Origin: Acidimicrobiaceae bacterium
GTDB lineage: Bacteria; Actinomycetota; Acidimicrobiia; Acidimicrobiales; Acidimicrobiaceae
Length of the DNA stretch: 64,000 bases
Assembly (NCBI GenBank): GCA_013044385.1
Contig: JABEUN010000019.1
Location: forward strand, 1-64,000
Direction: 5' to 3'
The notes beneath the pieces are model-generated. The model saw only the letters and a list, made by a program, of their open reading frames with translations. It ran no database searches and had not been told where the DNA came from. Below are positions 1 to 7,781 of the stretch, in pieces; the stretch's first letter is position 1, and each line of letters starts with the position of its first letter. The position numbers were made by a program, and so were the translations under genes.

Positions 1-305
1 CTCTCAGACCAGCTACCCGTCGAAGCCTTGGTGAGCCGTTACCTCACCAACAAGCTGATAGGCCGCGAGCCCCTCCCGAAGCGAAAAACTTTCCTCAACT
101 GACCATGCGATCAAGAGAGGACATCCAGTATTAGCACCGGTTTCCCAGTGTTATCCCAGACTTCGGGGCAGGTTGCTCACGTGTTACGCACCCGTTCGCC
201 ACTAGATGTACACAGTATTACTACCGTGCACACCCCGTTCGACTTGCATGTGTTAAGCACGCCGCCAGCGTTCGTCCTGAGCCAGGATCAAACTCTCCAT
301 CAAAG
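1..305 (-). rRNA. rrs: 16S ribosomal RNA, 5' portion (truncated by window edge)
   Basis: The reverse complement carries the conserved 16S 5' landmark (GAGTTTGATCCTGGCTCAG, plus-strand 280-298), then the GACGAACGCTGGCGGC segment and the GTGCGTAACACGTG segment. The gene starts near 305 and runs leftwards out of the window; base 1 falls near E. coli position 285, inside a CTGGTCTGAGAG conserved block. 23S and 5S would lie to the left. The mature 5' end is an estimate from homology. Confidence 0.97.
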
Positions 306-660
306 CTTCGGGATCTTTCGATCCCTAAGACTCAAATGTACTGCTTGATCAGTACCTGGCACTTTGACGTGTTGTTGTCCGTCTTCAGTGCTATTTTGAA
401 ATTGACCTTATCTATAAGGTCCCGCACTGGCTTTTAGTCCATCTATTCCGTTTTCAAGGAGCTCGGAGCACTTCTCTGAGCGGTGCTCCCCAATCGCTTG
501 GGAATACCAATATAAGCCCGCAGACTGTGACTCCGTTCATTTTTTGGAAACTTTTCCAAAACAAGCCACTGAACTGCTGATACAGCCGAAGCCACGGCTG
601 CGTCACCTAGCAATATTGAACAGAAGCTACTTCACGCTCAGTGCAAAGACAACCGCTCCT
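306..660 (-). promoter_or_regulatory. rRNA operon leader with serial hairpins and boxA-like element
   Basis: Upstream of 16S there are perfect inverted repeats in series: 310-325 (GGGATC, tetraloop, GATCCC), 338-355 (GTACTG/CAGTAC), 404-421 (GACCTTA/TAAGGTC), 465-489 (GGAGCAC/GTGCTCC), 489-502 (CCCAA/TTGGG) and 542-561 (TTTTGGAAA/TTTCCAAAA). On the minus strand, 441-464 reads CTTGAAAACGGAATAG, resembling the boxA-like antitermination element that precedes 16S in many Gram-positive bacteria. A possible sigma-70 promoter is TTGTCT (647-652), 17 bases, TAGCTT (624-629); it is weak. The repeats are seen directly; roles in RNase III processing and antitermination are inferred from rRNA operons generally. 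Confidence 0.5.
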
Positions 661-802
661 ACACGGCTCCCCTTAGTTGGTGATTCGGTAGTTCCCGTTG
701 ACTAAAGGTATCCGCGAGTACCTAGGTATGGCTGGGAGCAATGTCCATTCGAACGAGCGGGATTACGGCTGGTCGGCCATCGGCCCGCTCACTGCCTCAG
801 CT

Positions 803-2350
803 TCAACTCTTTTTAGGGTGCTTGACTCCTGTCCATTCGACGCCGGACCTATATCGGTCCTTCAATACTTTTCCCGCAGGATTTCTTGGAAGGGAGGACG
901 GGGAGATGTAGTAGTACTCCGGGATCTTGAAAACTGCCAGGCTGTCTGAAAGTTGATCTGCAATCGATTCCGGAGTGATCGGGTTACCTGCCTGCGGAAC
1001 CACCACAGCACCAACCTTTTCACCCATGACCGGATCCAAAACGCCTACAACGGCGACTTCAGCCACTCCGTCAAGTGCAGAGATGGCGTTTTCCACCTCG
1101 ATCGAATAGACGTTCTCCCCGCCTCTTATAATCATGTCCTTTCGACGATCGACGATTGTCACAAATCCAAACCGATCGATAGTCGCCATGTCGCCGGTCA
1201 GATACCAGCCATCTTGGAAACTCGACTCGTTAGCCGCATCATTCTTCCAATAGCCCTTGAAAACACTCTGGCCACGCAACCTGAGTTCACCAATTCCAGA
1301 GTGCGGATCAGGGTCAACTATGTCCACTTCAACTACAGGTACTGCTAATCCAACAGTCTCCGGCCGGACTGTCGCAAACGCGTCCGGTAAGAAGGTGGCC
1401 AGAGCCGTTGCTTCTGTCATACCGAAGCCGTTCCCAAGCTTGGATAAGGGAAACGCTTTCCGCAGGCGCATCACTAAGTCGGGAGAGATCGGGGCACCTC
1501 CATACAAAACCCAGCGAACTCCAGAGGTATCGAGCGCGTCAAACTCCGGGACACTCATTGCCAGCCAGTAGATCGCCGGAACTGAAAGTAAAAGGTCGAT
1601 CCGCTCGTCTCGCATTGCGTCGAAGAACAGTCCCACATCGAGTTTAGGGAGCAATACACTCGCGCCCCCGAATGCCAAAGCAGGAAGCAACTGTGCATTA
1701 CAACCGGTGACATGAAACAGTGGAACCGATATGAGGCTTCTGAAGCCTCCCCGAGGAAGATCGGCCGCCCTCCGGCAGTTCTCGACCGTCGAAGTAAGGT
1801 TCTCATGGCTCAGGATTGCGCCTTTAGGTAGTCCTGTGGTCCCTGATGTATAAAATATGGCAGCACTGTCACGAGCATCGACTTTTGGTAGAACTGCTTC
1901 CCGGTCTGCATCGGCAAGCTCGCCGTCCACACCAAAGGTGTAGCTGAGTTCTGCGTTCTCCACAATGTATTTGATCTCAATTTCGGTCAATCGGATGTTG
2001 ATCGGAACAGCAACGGCGCCAGCAGCCAACGTACCCATGAACGCAAGCACCCAATCAACACCGTTAGGTAGCTGGATTCCGACACGATCGCCTGACCTAA
2101 TACCATTAGTAACCAACCTCTTGGCAAGGTCCTCCGCCTCGACCAGAGCCTGCTTGAAGCTGAGGCGACGCCCTCCGAGTTCCACCAGTGCCTCAGAATC
2201 TGGAGCTTGCAATGCAGTGGCGCGGAACTGCTCGAACACGGTGGAGGGTAGATCTGAATAAACGAGTCTCGATCCCGGCATCCGTTCACGCTCGATGCCC
2301 GAAGTATCGAAGATCGGTCCGCTATACAGCTTCTCGTGATCAACTACCAC
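803..2350 (-). CDS. Acyl-CoA synthetase (AMP-forming, fatty acid/aromatic acid--CoA ligase family)
   Basis: A 515-residue member of the ANL superfamily that activates a carboxylic acid through an acyl-adenylate to its CoA thioester. The ATP-binding loop is YTSGTTGLPKG at residues 167-177, the adenine-contact motif GMTE is at 310-313, the ribose-binding Asp is in WYLTGD near 387, and the adenylation lysine is K494 in LPRNPAGK. Length is normal. The GTG start at 2350 has an AGGTGA ribosome site just upstream. It stands alone on the minus strand, 450 bp upstream of the rRNA leader. The acid is not predictable: the family includes FadD-type, cyclohexanecarboxylate and 2-succinylbenzoate ligases. 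Confidence 0.9.
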   Translation of the reverse strand: MVVDHEKLYSGPIFDTSGIERERMPGSRLVYSDLPSTVFEQFRATALQAPDSEALVELGGRRLSFKQALVEAEDLAKRLVTNGIRSGDRVGIQLPNGVDWVLAFMGTLAAGAVAVPINIRLTEIEIKYIVENAELSYTFGVDGELADADREAVLPKVDARDSAAIFYTSGTTGLPKGAILSHENLTSTVENCRRAADLPRGGFRSLISVPLFHVTGCNAQLLPALAFGGASVLLPKLDVGLFFDAMRDERIDLLLSVPAIYWLAMSVPEFDALDTSGVRWVLYGGAPISPDLVMRLRKAFPLSKLGNGFGMTEATALATFLPDAFATVRPETVGLAVPVVEVDIVDPDPHSGIGELRLRGQSVFKGYWKNDAANESSFQDGWYLTGDMATIDRFGFVTIVDRRKDMIIRGGENVYSIEVENAISALDGVAEVAVVGVLDPVMGEKVGAVVVPQAGNPITPESIADQLSDSLAVFKIPEYYYISPSSLPRNPAGKVLKDRYRSGVEWTGVKHPKKS

Positions 2351-3215
2351 TGCTCACCTGCCTTTGCCCTGGCACGCCGTGCACGCCTCTAGGGCGGAAC
2401 TCAATTACATATTACCAACTAGTAATAAACCGCACAATTAGCTCAAGGACAAATCAACCGGATAACTATACAATCCTGCGCTTTCAGTACGCAGCGCAAC
2501 GCAGGAAGTGCATCTTGCGGTAACACGAATGTCACTCAACAGTCACCAGCTTCGTTTGCGCTCTAGAAATACCACAATGAGTATGAAATCCACCACGCGA
2601 TTCGGCTGTATTAATAACTCTGAACGACCGTAGAGCTAAAATAAATAGTGCCATCGTGCTGCTCTTTCTTACAATGGGAGGGCAGAACATTTCAACTTCG
2701 ACGCACAGAGTACAAATTTCCACAAACATTTGTTGAAATGCTTCTACATCTTGTGTAATCTTCGTTATGGCCGTTATTCCGGTCAGCTCGATTGTTCTGC
2801 GCTGGTCGCATGAAGGACCGAAAGGAGGTGGCAGCTAGTGCGCCTCTGGTAGCCAAATCAGTAGTGCCGGTAGTAACGACCTAAAATGCACACCACGAAG
2901 CTATGAGCTATAAGTTCGCTCATCATGCAGGAAACTCACTGGTCGTGTGCAGTCCGTCTCCTCAGCGGGACAAACAAGCCGAGCTGGGTACAAAGTTCCA
3001 GCGAAGCCGCCTCTCAAGCATTTGGACTATACACAGAATAAAACCAGAGGGTCGGGATGTTTTGGTGTTTCATACGGCACAGTATTTCGTAAGCAATCAT
3101 GGGACCTTTTACGGAAGGGGTCGGAACCGCTATACAGCGATCTCGGCCCCTTCGCCTATTGGCATATGGCGCTTTATATCCTGTAGGAGTTCGATTTGAT
3201 TACGGGGGACCACCG
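2351..3215. other. Intergenic region (865 bp), no supportable gene
   Basis: It separates the leftward acyl-CoA ligase gene from the rightward quinone oxidoreductase gene, so it should hold both promoters. Short open frames here have no family signature and poor start contexts. Two signals stand out: a perfect inverted repeat at 2410-2427 and a very strong ribosome-binding sequence (AAAGGAGGTG, 2821-2830) that leads into a GTG followed after three codons by a stop. I see no RNA gene or terminator. Confidence 0.6.
2410..2427. promoter_or_regulatory. Perfect 6-6-6 inverted repeat, candidate operator
   Basis: TATTAC at 2410-2415 and GTAATA at 2422-2427 are exact reverse complements around a 6-base spacer, 60 bases before the acyl-CoA ligase start. 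Size and symmetry suit a TetR- or GntR-type dimer site of the kind that controls fatty-acid genes. No cognate regulator gene is in the window. The repeat is seen; the function is a guess. Confidence 0.3.
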
Positions 3216-4199
3216 ATGAAATCAGTCCAAGTAACTGCCTACGGAGGGCCAGAAGTACTCCGTTGGGTCGACGTACCAAATTTCCTTCCCGAACCTGATC
3301 TCCTAAAAGTGCGCGTCGAGTTGGCATCGGTCAATTTTGCTGACACCATGGTCAGGCGTGGTCGCTATCTAGCATCACAGCCGCCTTTCACGACCGGCAT
3401 CGACTTCATGGGAGTAGTTATCGATGCCCCCCATGAACACGAAGCACTCCGTGGACGGAGAGTTATCGGATTCGGGGATGGAACGATGGCAGAAGAGATC
3501 TCGGTGGACGCCTCGATGGTTACTCCTATAGACGACTCCATCGATCCCCTTTTCGCCGCTGCAGCTCCGCTTGTTCTATGTACGGCCCTGGAACTGATCG
3601 ACAGGGCCGGACGTCTAAAGCCTGGCGAACGTGTTGCAATCTACGCTGCAAGCGGAGGCGTTGGACGGTCCCTGATAAGGCTCGCGCGCGCCTATGGTGC
3701 AGGGGAGATCTTCGCCCTGGTTGGCAATTCCGATAAGGCTCAGCAATCCCTTGAGGTCGGAGCGGACCACGCACTCATCTACAGAGGACCGGATGCGGTC
3801 GATTATTCCGCCGAGATCCTTTCCAAGACAGACGGACATGGAGTCGACCTCATATTCAATTCGGTGGCAGGCACGACCTTCGATTCAGACTTCAAGATGA
3901 TGGCAAACTTTGGAAGGTTGGTAGTCTTCGGCATCTCCTCGGGAGACCCCGGAAATGCTCCTTCCAACCTGCTACACCCGACCTCCCGTTCCGTCATTGG
4001 CTACTCCTTCTCTAACTTGCGCCGAAACCGTCCGTACGAAGTGAAACCCGTCCTGCGGCGTGCCGTAGATCAGCTCGAGCAGGGGATGGAGTTCGAAATT
4101 GCTGGTGTCTTTCCGCCGGTTGCAGCTGATAGGGCCCACCAGCTCCTCGAGTCAGGTGAGTCATCGGGCAAGATACTGATCGACTTTCGAAACCTTTAG
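3216..4199 (+). CDS. NAD(P)H:quinone oxidoreductase-like protein (zinc-free MDR family)
   Basis: A 327-residue medium-chain dehydrogenase/reductase of the quinone oxidoreductase (zeta-crystallin/QOR) type. The N-terminal catalytic domain (about 1-120) lacks the cysteine ligands of zinc alcohol dehydrogenases. The Rossmann domain carries the nucleotide motif ASGGVGRSL in its first third. Such enzymes reduce quinones or activated alkenes with NADPH. The ATG at 3216 is preferred because GGGGGA lies 7 bases upstream and homology begins here (MKSVQVTAYGGPEVLRW); the frame is open further upstream. It ends 71 bases before mftA on the same strand, so it may be functionally linked, although mftA appears to have its own promoter. 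Confidence 0.85.
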   Translation: MKSVQVTAYGGPEVLRWVDVPNFLPEPDLLKVRVELASVNFADTMVRRGRYLASQPPFTTGIDFMGVVIDAPHEHEALRGRRVIGFGDGTMAEEISVDASMVTPIDDSIDPLFAAAAPLVLCTALELIDRAGRLKPGERVAIYAASGGVGRSLIRLARAYGAGEIFALVGNSDKAQQSLEVGADHALIYRGPDAVDYSAEILSKTDGHGVDLIFNSVAGTTFDSDFKMMANFGRLVVFGISSGDPGNAPSNLLHPTSRSVIGYSFSNLRRNRPYEVKPVLRRAVDQLEQGMEFEIAGVFPPVAADRAHQLLESGESSGKILIDFRNL

Positions 4200-4258
4200 G
4201 GCGCCAACTTACGCCACATGCCACGCCATGCCGTCCGGTCAACCGTGCTTGAGCTAGT

Positions 4259-4264
4259 TACAAT
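4259..4264 (+). promoter_or_regulatory. Candidate -10 box for leaderless mftA transcription
   Basis: TACAAT lies exactly 6 bases before the mftA ATG, so transcription would begin at or next to the A of the start codon. No purine-rich ribosome site precedes that ATG. Leaderless mRNAs with a TANNNT box 6-7 bases from the start codon are common in actinobacteria. No good -35 hexamer is visible at the right distance. This is an inference from spacing. Confidence 0.45.
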
Positions 4265-4270
4265 TGCCCT

Positions 4271-4426
4271 ATGGAGAATCAGATCGAATCGTCAGTTGCC
4301 AAAGACCCGCTACATCAAGAAGCCGAGCAACCGCATAAAACTGACGAAATAGGCACTGATCAATCAGTTCAGAAGAGTCCGATCGTATATGAGATCTCAA
4401 TCGACGGAATGTGCGGGGTCTACTAG
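4271..4426 (+). CDS. mftA: Mycofactocin precursor peptide MftA
   Basis: A 51-codon gene ending in the diagnostic mycofactocin core: the last eight residues are IDGMCGVY, followed directly by TAG. In the known pathway MftC decarboxylates and crosslinks the terminal Val-Tyr, which MftE then releases and which becomes the redox-active cofactor. The rest is a hydrophilic, mostly acidic leader with the YEISIDG stretch next to the core, where MftB should bind. It is longer than the roughly 30-residue mycobacterial peptide. It sits 6 bases before mftB at the head of the operon. The ATG at 4271 lacks a ribosome site but follows TACAAT by 6 bases, so leaderless initiation is likely. Confidence 0.97.
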   Translation: MENQIESSVAKDPLHQEAEQPHKTDEIGTDQSVQKSPIVYEISIDGMCGVY

Positions 4427-4432
4427 TCGGCC

Positions 4433-4696
4433 ATGAACTTAGAACTCCCCTACCGGATCTCTTCGAGCGTTTCGATCCGACAGGAGAGGTTTGGCGCACT
4501 CAGCTATAACCAACTCTCGAGAAGGTTGATTATGATCCAGTCAGAACGTATCGCCGGCCTCCTTGTAACTCTCGAGAGTTTCGACACCTTGGGTGATGCT
4601 CTTGCAGCGCATGGCATTACGGAAAATGACTCAACGTCTCTCTCTGCTCTACAACAACTAGAAGACTCGCAGGTGATATGTGTCTCGGTCGGATAA
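4433..4696 (+). CDS. mftB: Mycofactocin biosynthesis chaperone MftB (RiPP recognition element)
   Basis: An 87-residue PqqD-like RiPP recognition protein. MftB binds the MftA leader and delivers it to MftC. The family signature is visible: PYRISSSVSIRQERFGALSYN (residues 6-26) followed by a basic SRRLIMIQS segment, then a helical region (about 38-80) typical of the winged-helix fold. The last 17 bases overlap mftC, which implies translational coupling. The start context has no strong ribosome site; ATG 4433 is the natural start from family length and lies 6 bases after mftA. Confidence 0.93.
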   Translation: MNLELPYRISSSVSIRQERFGALSYNQLSRRLIMIQSERIAGLLVTLESFDTLGDALAAHGITENDSTSLSALQQLEDSQVICVSVG

Positions 4697-5834
4697 CTAC
4701 CCCACTCTGTCGGAAGAGATGCAGCACGGGCTAGCGGCCCCTATATGTCTCACCTGGGAGCTCACCTATGGCTGCAACCTCTCCTGCATCCACTGTCTCT
4801 CCAGCTCAGGACGGCGAGACCCAAACGAATTATCGACCCAAGAAGCGCTTAATCTCGTAGATGAATTCCGAGCCATGGGCATTTTCTACATAAACGTCGG
4901 CGGCGGCGAACCGACGATGCGCAAGGACTTCAGGGAGATTCTTTATCGCGCATCAGAAGTAGGTATCGGAGTGAAATTCTCAACAAACGGCTACTTCATC
5001 GATGACAATTTTGCCCGTGAACTTGCAAGTCTTGACTACACCGATGTCCAGATATCCCTCGACGGTTTTGACCAAGCCAGCAACGACGCAATCCGAGGTG
5101 CTGGTTCGTATGAGCGAGCTATCGCTGCCATGGAGTCACTTAGCAGTGCGGGAAAGACCGGATTCAAGATCTCCACAACCGTCAACAGGCACAATGCGGA
5201 TCGACTCGATGACCTTCTCAGCTTGGCAAATCATTACAACGCCCAGCTACGCGTGACGAGGCTCAGACCCTCGGGACGCGGTGCCCTAGTCTGGAACGAT
5301 CTAAGACTTGAACCTTCTCAACAGCGCAGCCTGTTCGAGTGGCTGTCCGAAAATCCAGGGGTGCTCACCGGTGACTCGTTTTTCCATTTGAGTCCATTCG
5401 GTGATCCCCTCCCAGGCCTGAACATGTGTGGGGCCGGCAAGGTGGTCTGTCTGGTGGATCCCGTTGGAGACGTATACGCTTGCCCCTTCACAATCCACGA
5501 ATCCTTCAGGGCCGGAACCGTCCGCTCCAGTGGCGGATTCAAAGCTGTCTGGTCGGACTCCCCATACTTCAAGTCCCTACGTCAGGACAAAAGTCCCACG
5601 TCATGCAGCGACTGCTCCGCATATCAGTCTTGTCAAGGAGGCTGCATGGCTGCTAAGTACTTTACGGGCCTGGAACTGCACGGTCCGGACCCGGAATGCG
5701 TATTTGGACGTGGCGAAACGAACTTGAAATTTGTCACGAGTCGACCCACGCCGGATCTTTCGCACAGCCGCAGAGTCAGGACTGCCAAACCCGTTGTACT
5801 TCGAAGACACGCTTCGGAACCCTTCGCAACCTAG
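4680..5834 (+). CDS. mftC: Mycofactocin radical SAM maturase MftC
   Basis: A 384-residue radical SAM/SPASM enzyme that acts on the C-terminal Val-Tyr of MftA (oxidative decarboxylation of Tyr, then a C-C bond to Val). The SAM-cluster motif is C32-x3-C36-x2-C39 in TYGCNLSCIHC, followed by the GGGEPTMR SAM-binding motif. The SPASM region has the auxiliary-cluster cysteines: MCGAGKVVC, YACPF, CSDCSAYQSCQGGC and a final DPEC. The GTG start at 4680 has AGGTG just upstream and lies within the end of mftB. The stop codon is immediately followed by the ATG of the next gene. Family assignment is firm from motifs and neighbours. Confidence 0.97.
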   Translation: MSRSDNYPTLSEEMQHGLAAPICLTWELTYGCNLSCIHCLSSSGRRDPNELSTQEALNLVDEFRAMGIFYINVGGGEPTMRKDFREILYRASEVGIGVKFSTNGYFIDDNFARELASLDYTDVQISLDGFDQASNDAIRGAGSYERAIAAMESLSSAGKTGFKISTTVNRHNADRLDDLLSLANHYNAQLRVTRLRPSGRGALVWNDLRLEPSQQRSLFEWLSENPGVLTGDSFFHLSPFGDPLPGLNMCGAGKVVCLVDPVGDVYACPFTIHESFRAGTVRSSGGFKAVWSDSPYFKSLRQDKSPTSCSDCSAYQSCQGGCMAAKYFTGLELHGPDPECVFGRGETNLKFVTSRPTPDLSHSRRVRTAKPVVLRRHASEPFAT

Positions 5835-7781
5835 ATGAAGCTACTCTCGCCGATACCGATCGGAGGTTACGCTTCGAAAAATCGCGTCATGTTCGGCCCT
5901 CATTTGACAAACCTCGGCCGAGACCGAGCCCCATCGGAGGACTGGCTGGCATACTTCGAGGCTCGTATTGTCGGAGGAGCTGGCATCGTGGTCACGGAGG
6001 AGGCGAGCGTACACCAATCCGATTGGCCTACCGAACGTTGGCTGTTGGCGGAAAGGTGTCCCTGGGGATGGAAACGCCTCGCCGATATGGCGAAAACGCA
6101 CGGAACGCTGATGATTGCGTCCATAGGACACGCTGGCGGAGAGGGAAGTTCCGCCTACTCCCAAAGGGCCATGCTCGCGCCCTCACCCGTGCCTGAGGTG
6201 GACCAGCGAGAAATGCCAAAAGAGCTCGAGGAGTTCGAAATCGAACTGCTTTTGGAATCGTTTTCAAGGGCGGCCGCTTCAGCAGTCGATGCGGGAATGA
6301 ACGGAGTAGAAATTAACTTGTCTACCCGAAGCCTGATAAGGCAATTCCTCTCGCCCCTTTCGAATCAGCGATCAGACGAACTCGGCTCGGACAGGTCACT
6401 ATTCCTACGCAAAATAGTTGCCGCCGTGAGAAGTGCCATTGGCTCAGAACTTTTCGCAGTCCGGTTGACCTTAGATGAGTTTGCGCCATGGGGAGGACTA
6501 GAGCCAGAGGCACTATGCACCATTGCCAAATCCATAGCATCTTCAGTAGATCTTTTCACCGTGACGTCTGGATCGCTCTATACCAAAGCTCGGCAAAGAC
6601 CTGACTTTCACACCCGTGAAGCCTTTAATGATCATCTAGCGACGCTGCTAAATTCCCATCTTGAACGTTCGACCCCGGTATTCCTGCAGGGTTCCGTCAC
6701 CTCGGCAGCCATTGCAGAAGTCTTGCTCACCGATCAGATCTGCGATGGGGTGGAGATGACACGAGCACAGATAGCTGATCCAAACATGGTTAACAATCTA
6801 ACCACAACACGGTCACCAACACCCTGCGTGCTTTGCAATCAATTCTGCATGGTTGGAGATTCACGCAACCTGCGGGTCTCATGCCTAGTCAATCCAGATG
6901 CGGGTTATGAGCGCTCAGAACCTGAAAAGCGCCGTGCCAGCCTACCGATGCGTAGGGTCTATGCCCCAGTGAAGGTGATCGGAGCAGGACCGGCCGGCAT
7001 GGAGCTCGCACTTAAGCTAGCTGAAGCCGGTAGAACGGTGGAAATCATTGACTCCTGTGAGGCTCCAGGTGGGCTACTTACGGCGCTCGCAGCGCACGGA
7101 GTAGGTGGGATCATGCTCAGACTCCGGGACTTCTATCTTTCAAACCTCGCTAGTTCGAAGGTTCGAATCGAGCTCGGTTACCGACTCGGAATCACAGAGC
7201 TAGAAGTGATGCTGAAGGATTCGGTTGTAGTTGAGGCAACCGGGGCGACCGGCTCAATGATTCCTGAAACGTTGCGCAACAGCGCATTCGTGCGACAGGT
7301 GTCCACCCAAGAGCTTGTTATGCAAAGGAAAATCCCAGCAGAACGGTCAGTCGTCATTGACGATCGAATTGGAAACCACGAAGCAGCTTGGGCAGCTGAG
7401 CTGGCTGCCCAATTTTCCGAGTCGACACATCTGGTTACACCCGACCCTTCTCCTCTCTCGCGGTTGAACACAGGCGACCTGATGGATGCGGTCTCCAGGT
7501 TGCGCAACAATGGCGTAATCACTCACACGCTCTCCAAGGTGAGGAGTAACAAATTGCCATCTGCAGTTACAATCGAATCTCTTTTTTCCGATGCAAAGCT
7601 GGAACTCCACGATCCGCTGCTGATCACAGTCGGCATACGAAATTCAGCAACAATCAGTCCCGACCTAGTACATCCAAAACTATTTCGCATCGGAGACTGT
7701 TTGGCCCCTCGCAACATGCATTATGCGATCCTTGAGGCACGCCGCCTTGCGGACCGCCTGCTTTCAACAGGTGCCGACTAG
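5835..7781 (+). CDS. Mycofactocin-system FadH/OYE family oxidoreductase, type 1
   Basis: A 648-residue flavoprotein built like 2,4-dienoyl-CoA reductase: an old-yellow-enzyme TIM barrel (about 1-325), a CVLCNQFC...C cysteine set for a 4Fe-4S cluster (about 330-350), and an FAD-binding domain starting with VIGAGPAGMELA (about 377-388). NADH-type reductases of this shape pass electrons through FAD, Fe-S and FMN. The barrel is divergent: the WGG motif after RQFLSP is lost, and the Tyr and His used by E. coli FadH (Tyr166, His252) align with other residues. It directly follows mftC with no spacer. Families of this kind are known companions of mycofactocin loci; the substrate is unknown. Confidence 0.88.
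   Translation: MKLLSPIPIGGYASKNRVMFGPHLTNLGRDRAPSEDWLAYFEARIVGGAGIVVTEEASVHQSDWPTERWLLAERCPWGWKRLADMAKTHGTLMIASIGHAGGEGSSAYSQRAMLAPSPVPEVDQREMPKELEEFEIELLLESFSRAAASAVDAGMNGVEINLSTRSLIRQFLSPLSNQRSDELGSDRSLFLRKIVAAVRSAIGSELFAVRLTLDEFAPWGGLEPEALCTIAKSIASSVDLFTVTSGSLYTKARQRPDFHTREAFNDHLATLLNSHLERSTPVFLQGSVTSAAIAEVLLTDQICDGVEMTRAQIADPNMVNNLTTTRSPTPCVLCNQFCMVGDSRNLRVSCLVNPDAGYERSEPEKRRASLPMRRVYAPVKVIGAGPAGMELALKLAEAGRTVEIIDSCEAPGGLLTALAAHGVGGIMLRLRDFYLSNLASSKVRIELGYRLGITELEVMLKDSVVVEATGATGSMIPETLRNSAFVRQVSTQELVMQRKIPAERSVVIDDRIGNHEAAWAAELAAQFSESTHLVTPDPSPLSRLNTGDLMDAVSRLRNNGVITHTLSKVRSNKLPSAVTIESLFSDAKLELHDPLLITVGIRNSATISPDLVHPKLFRIGDCLAPRNMHYAILEARRLADRLLSTGAD

Noticed and set aside
509-514. TATATT (minus strand) as rRNA promoter -10
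   Set aside because: No acceptable -35 hexamer 16-18 bases upstream, and it sits within the hairpin-rich leader.
2810-2884. 24-codon plus-strand frame starting ATGAAGGACCG
   Set aside because: No ribosome site before the ATG, no known family, and its own codons contain the strong AAAGGAGGTG signal, so coding is unsupported.
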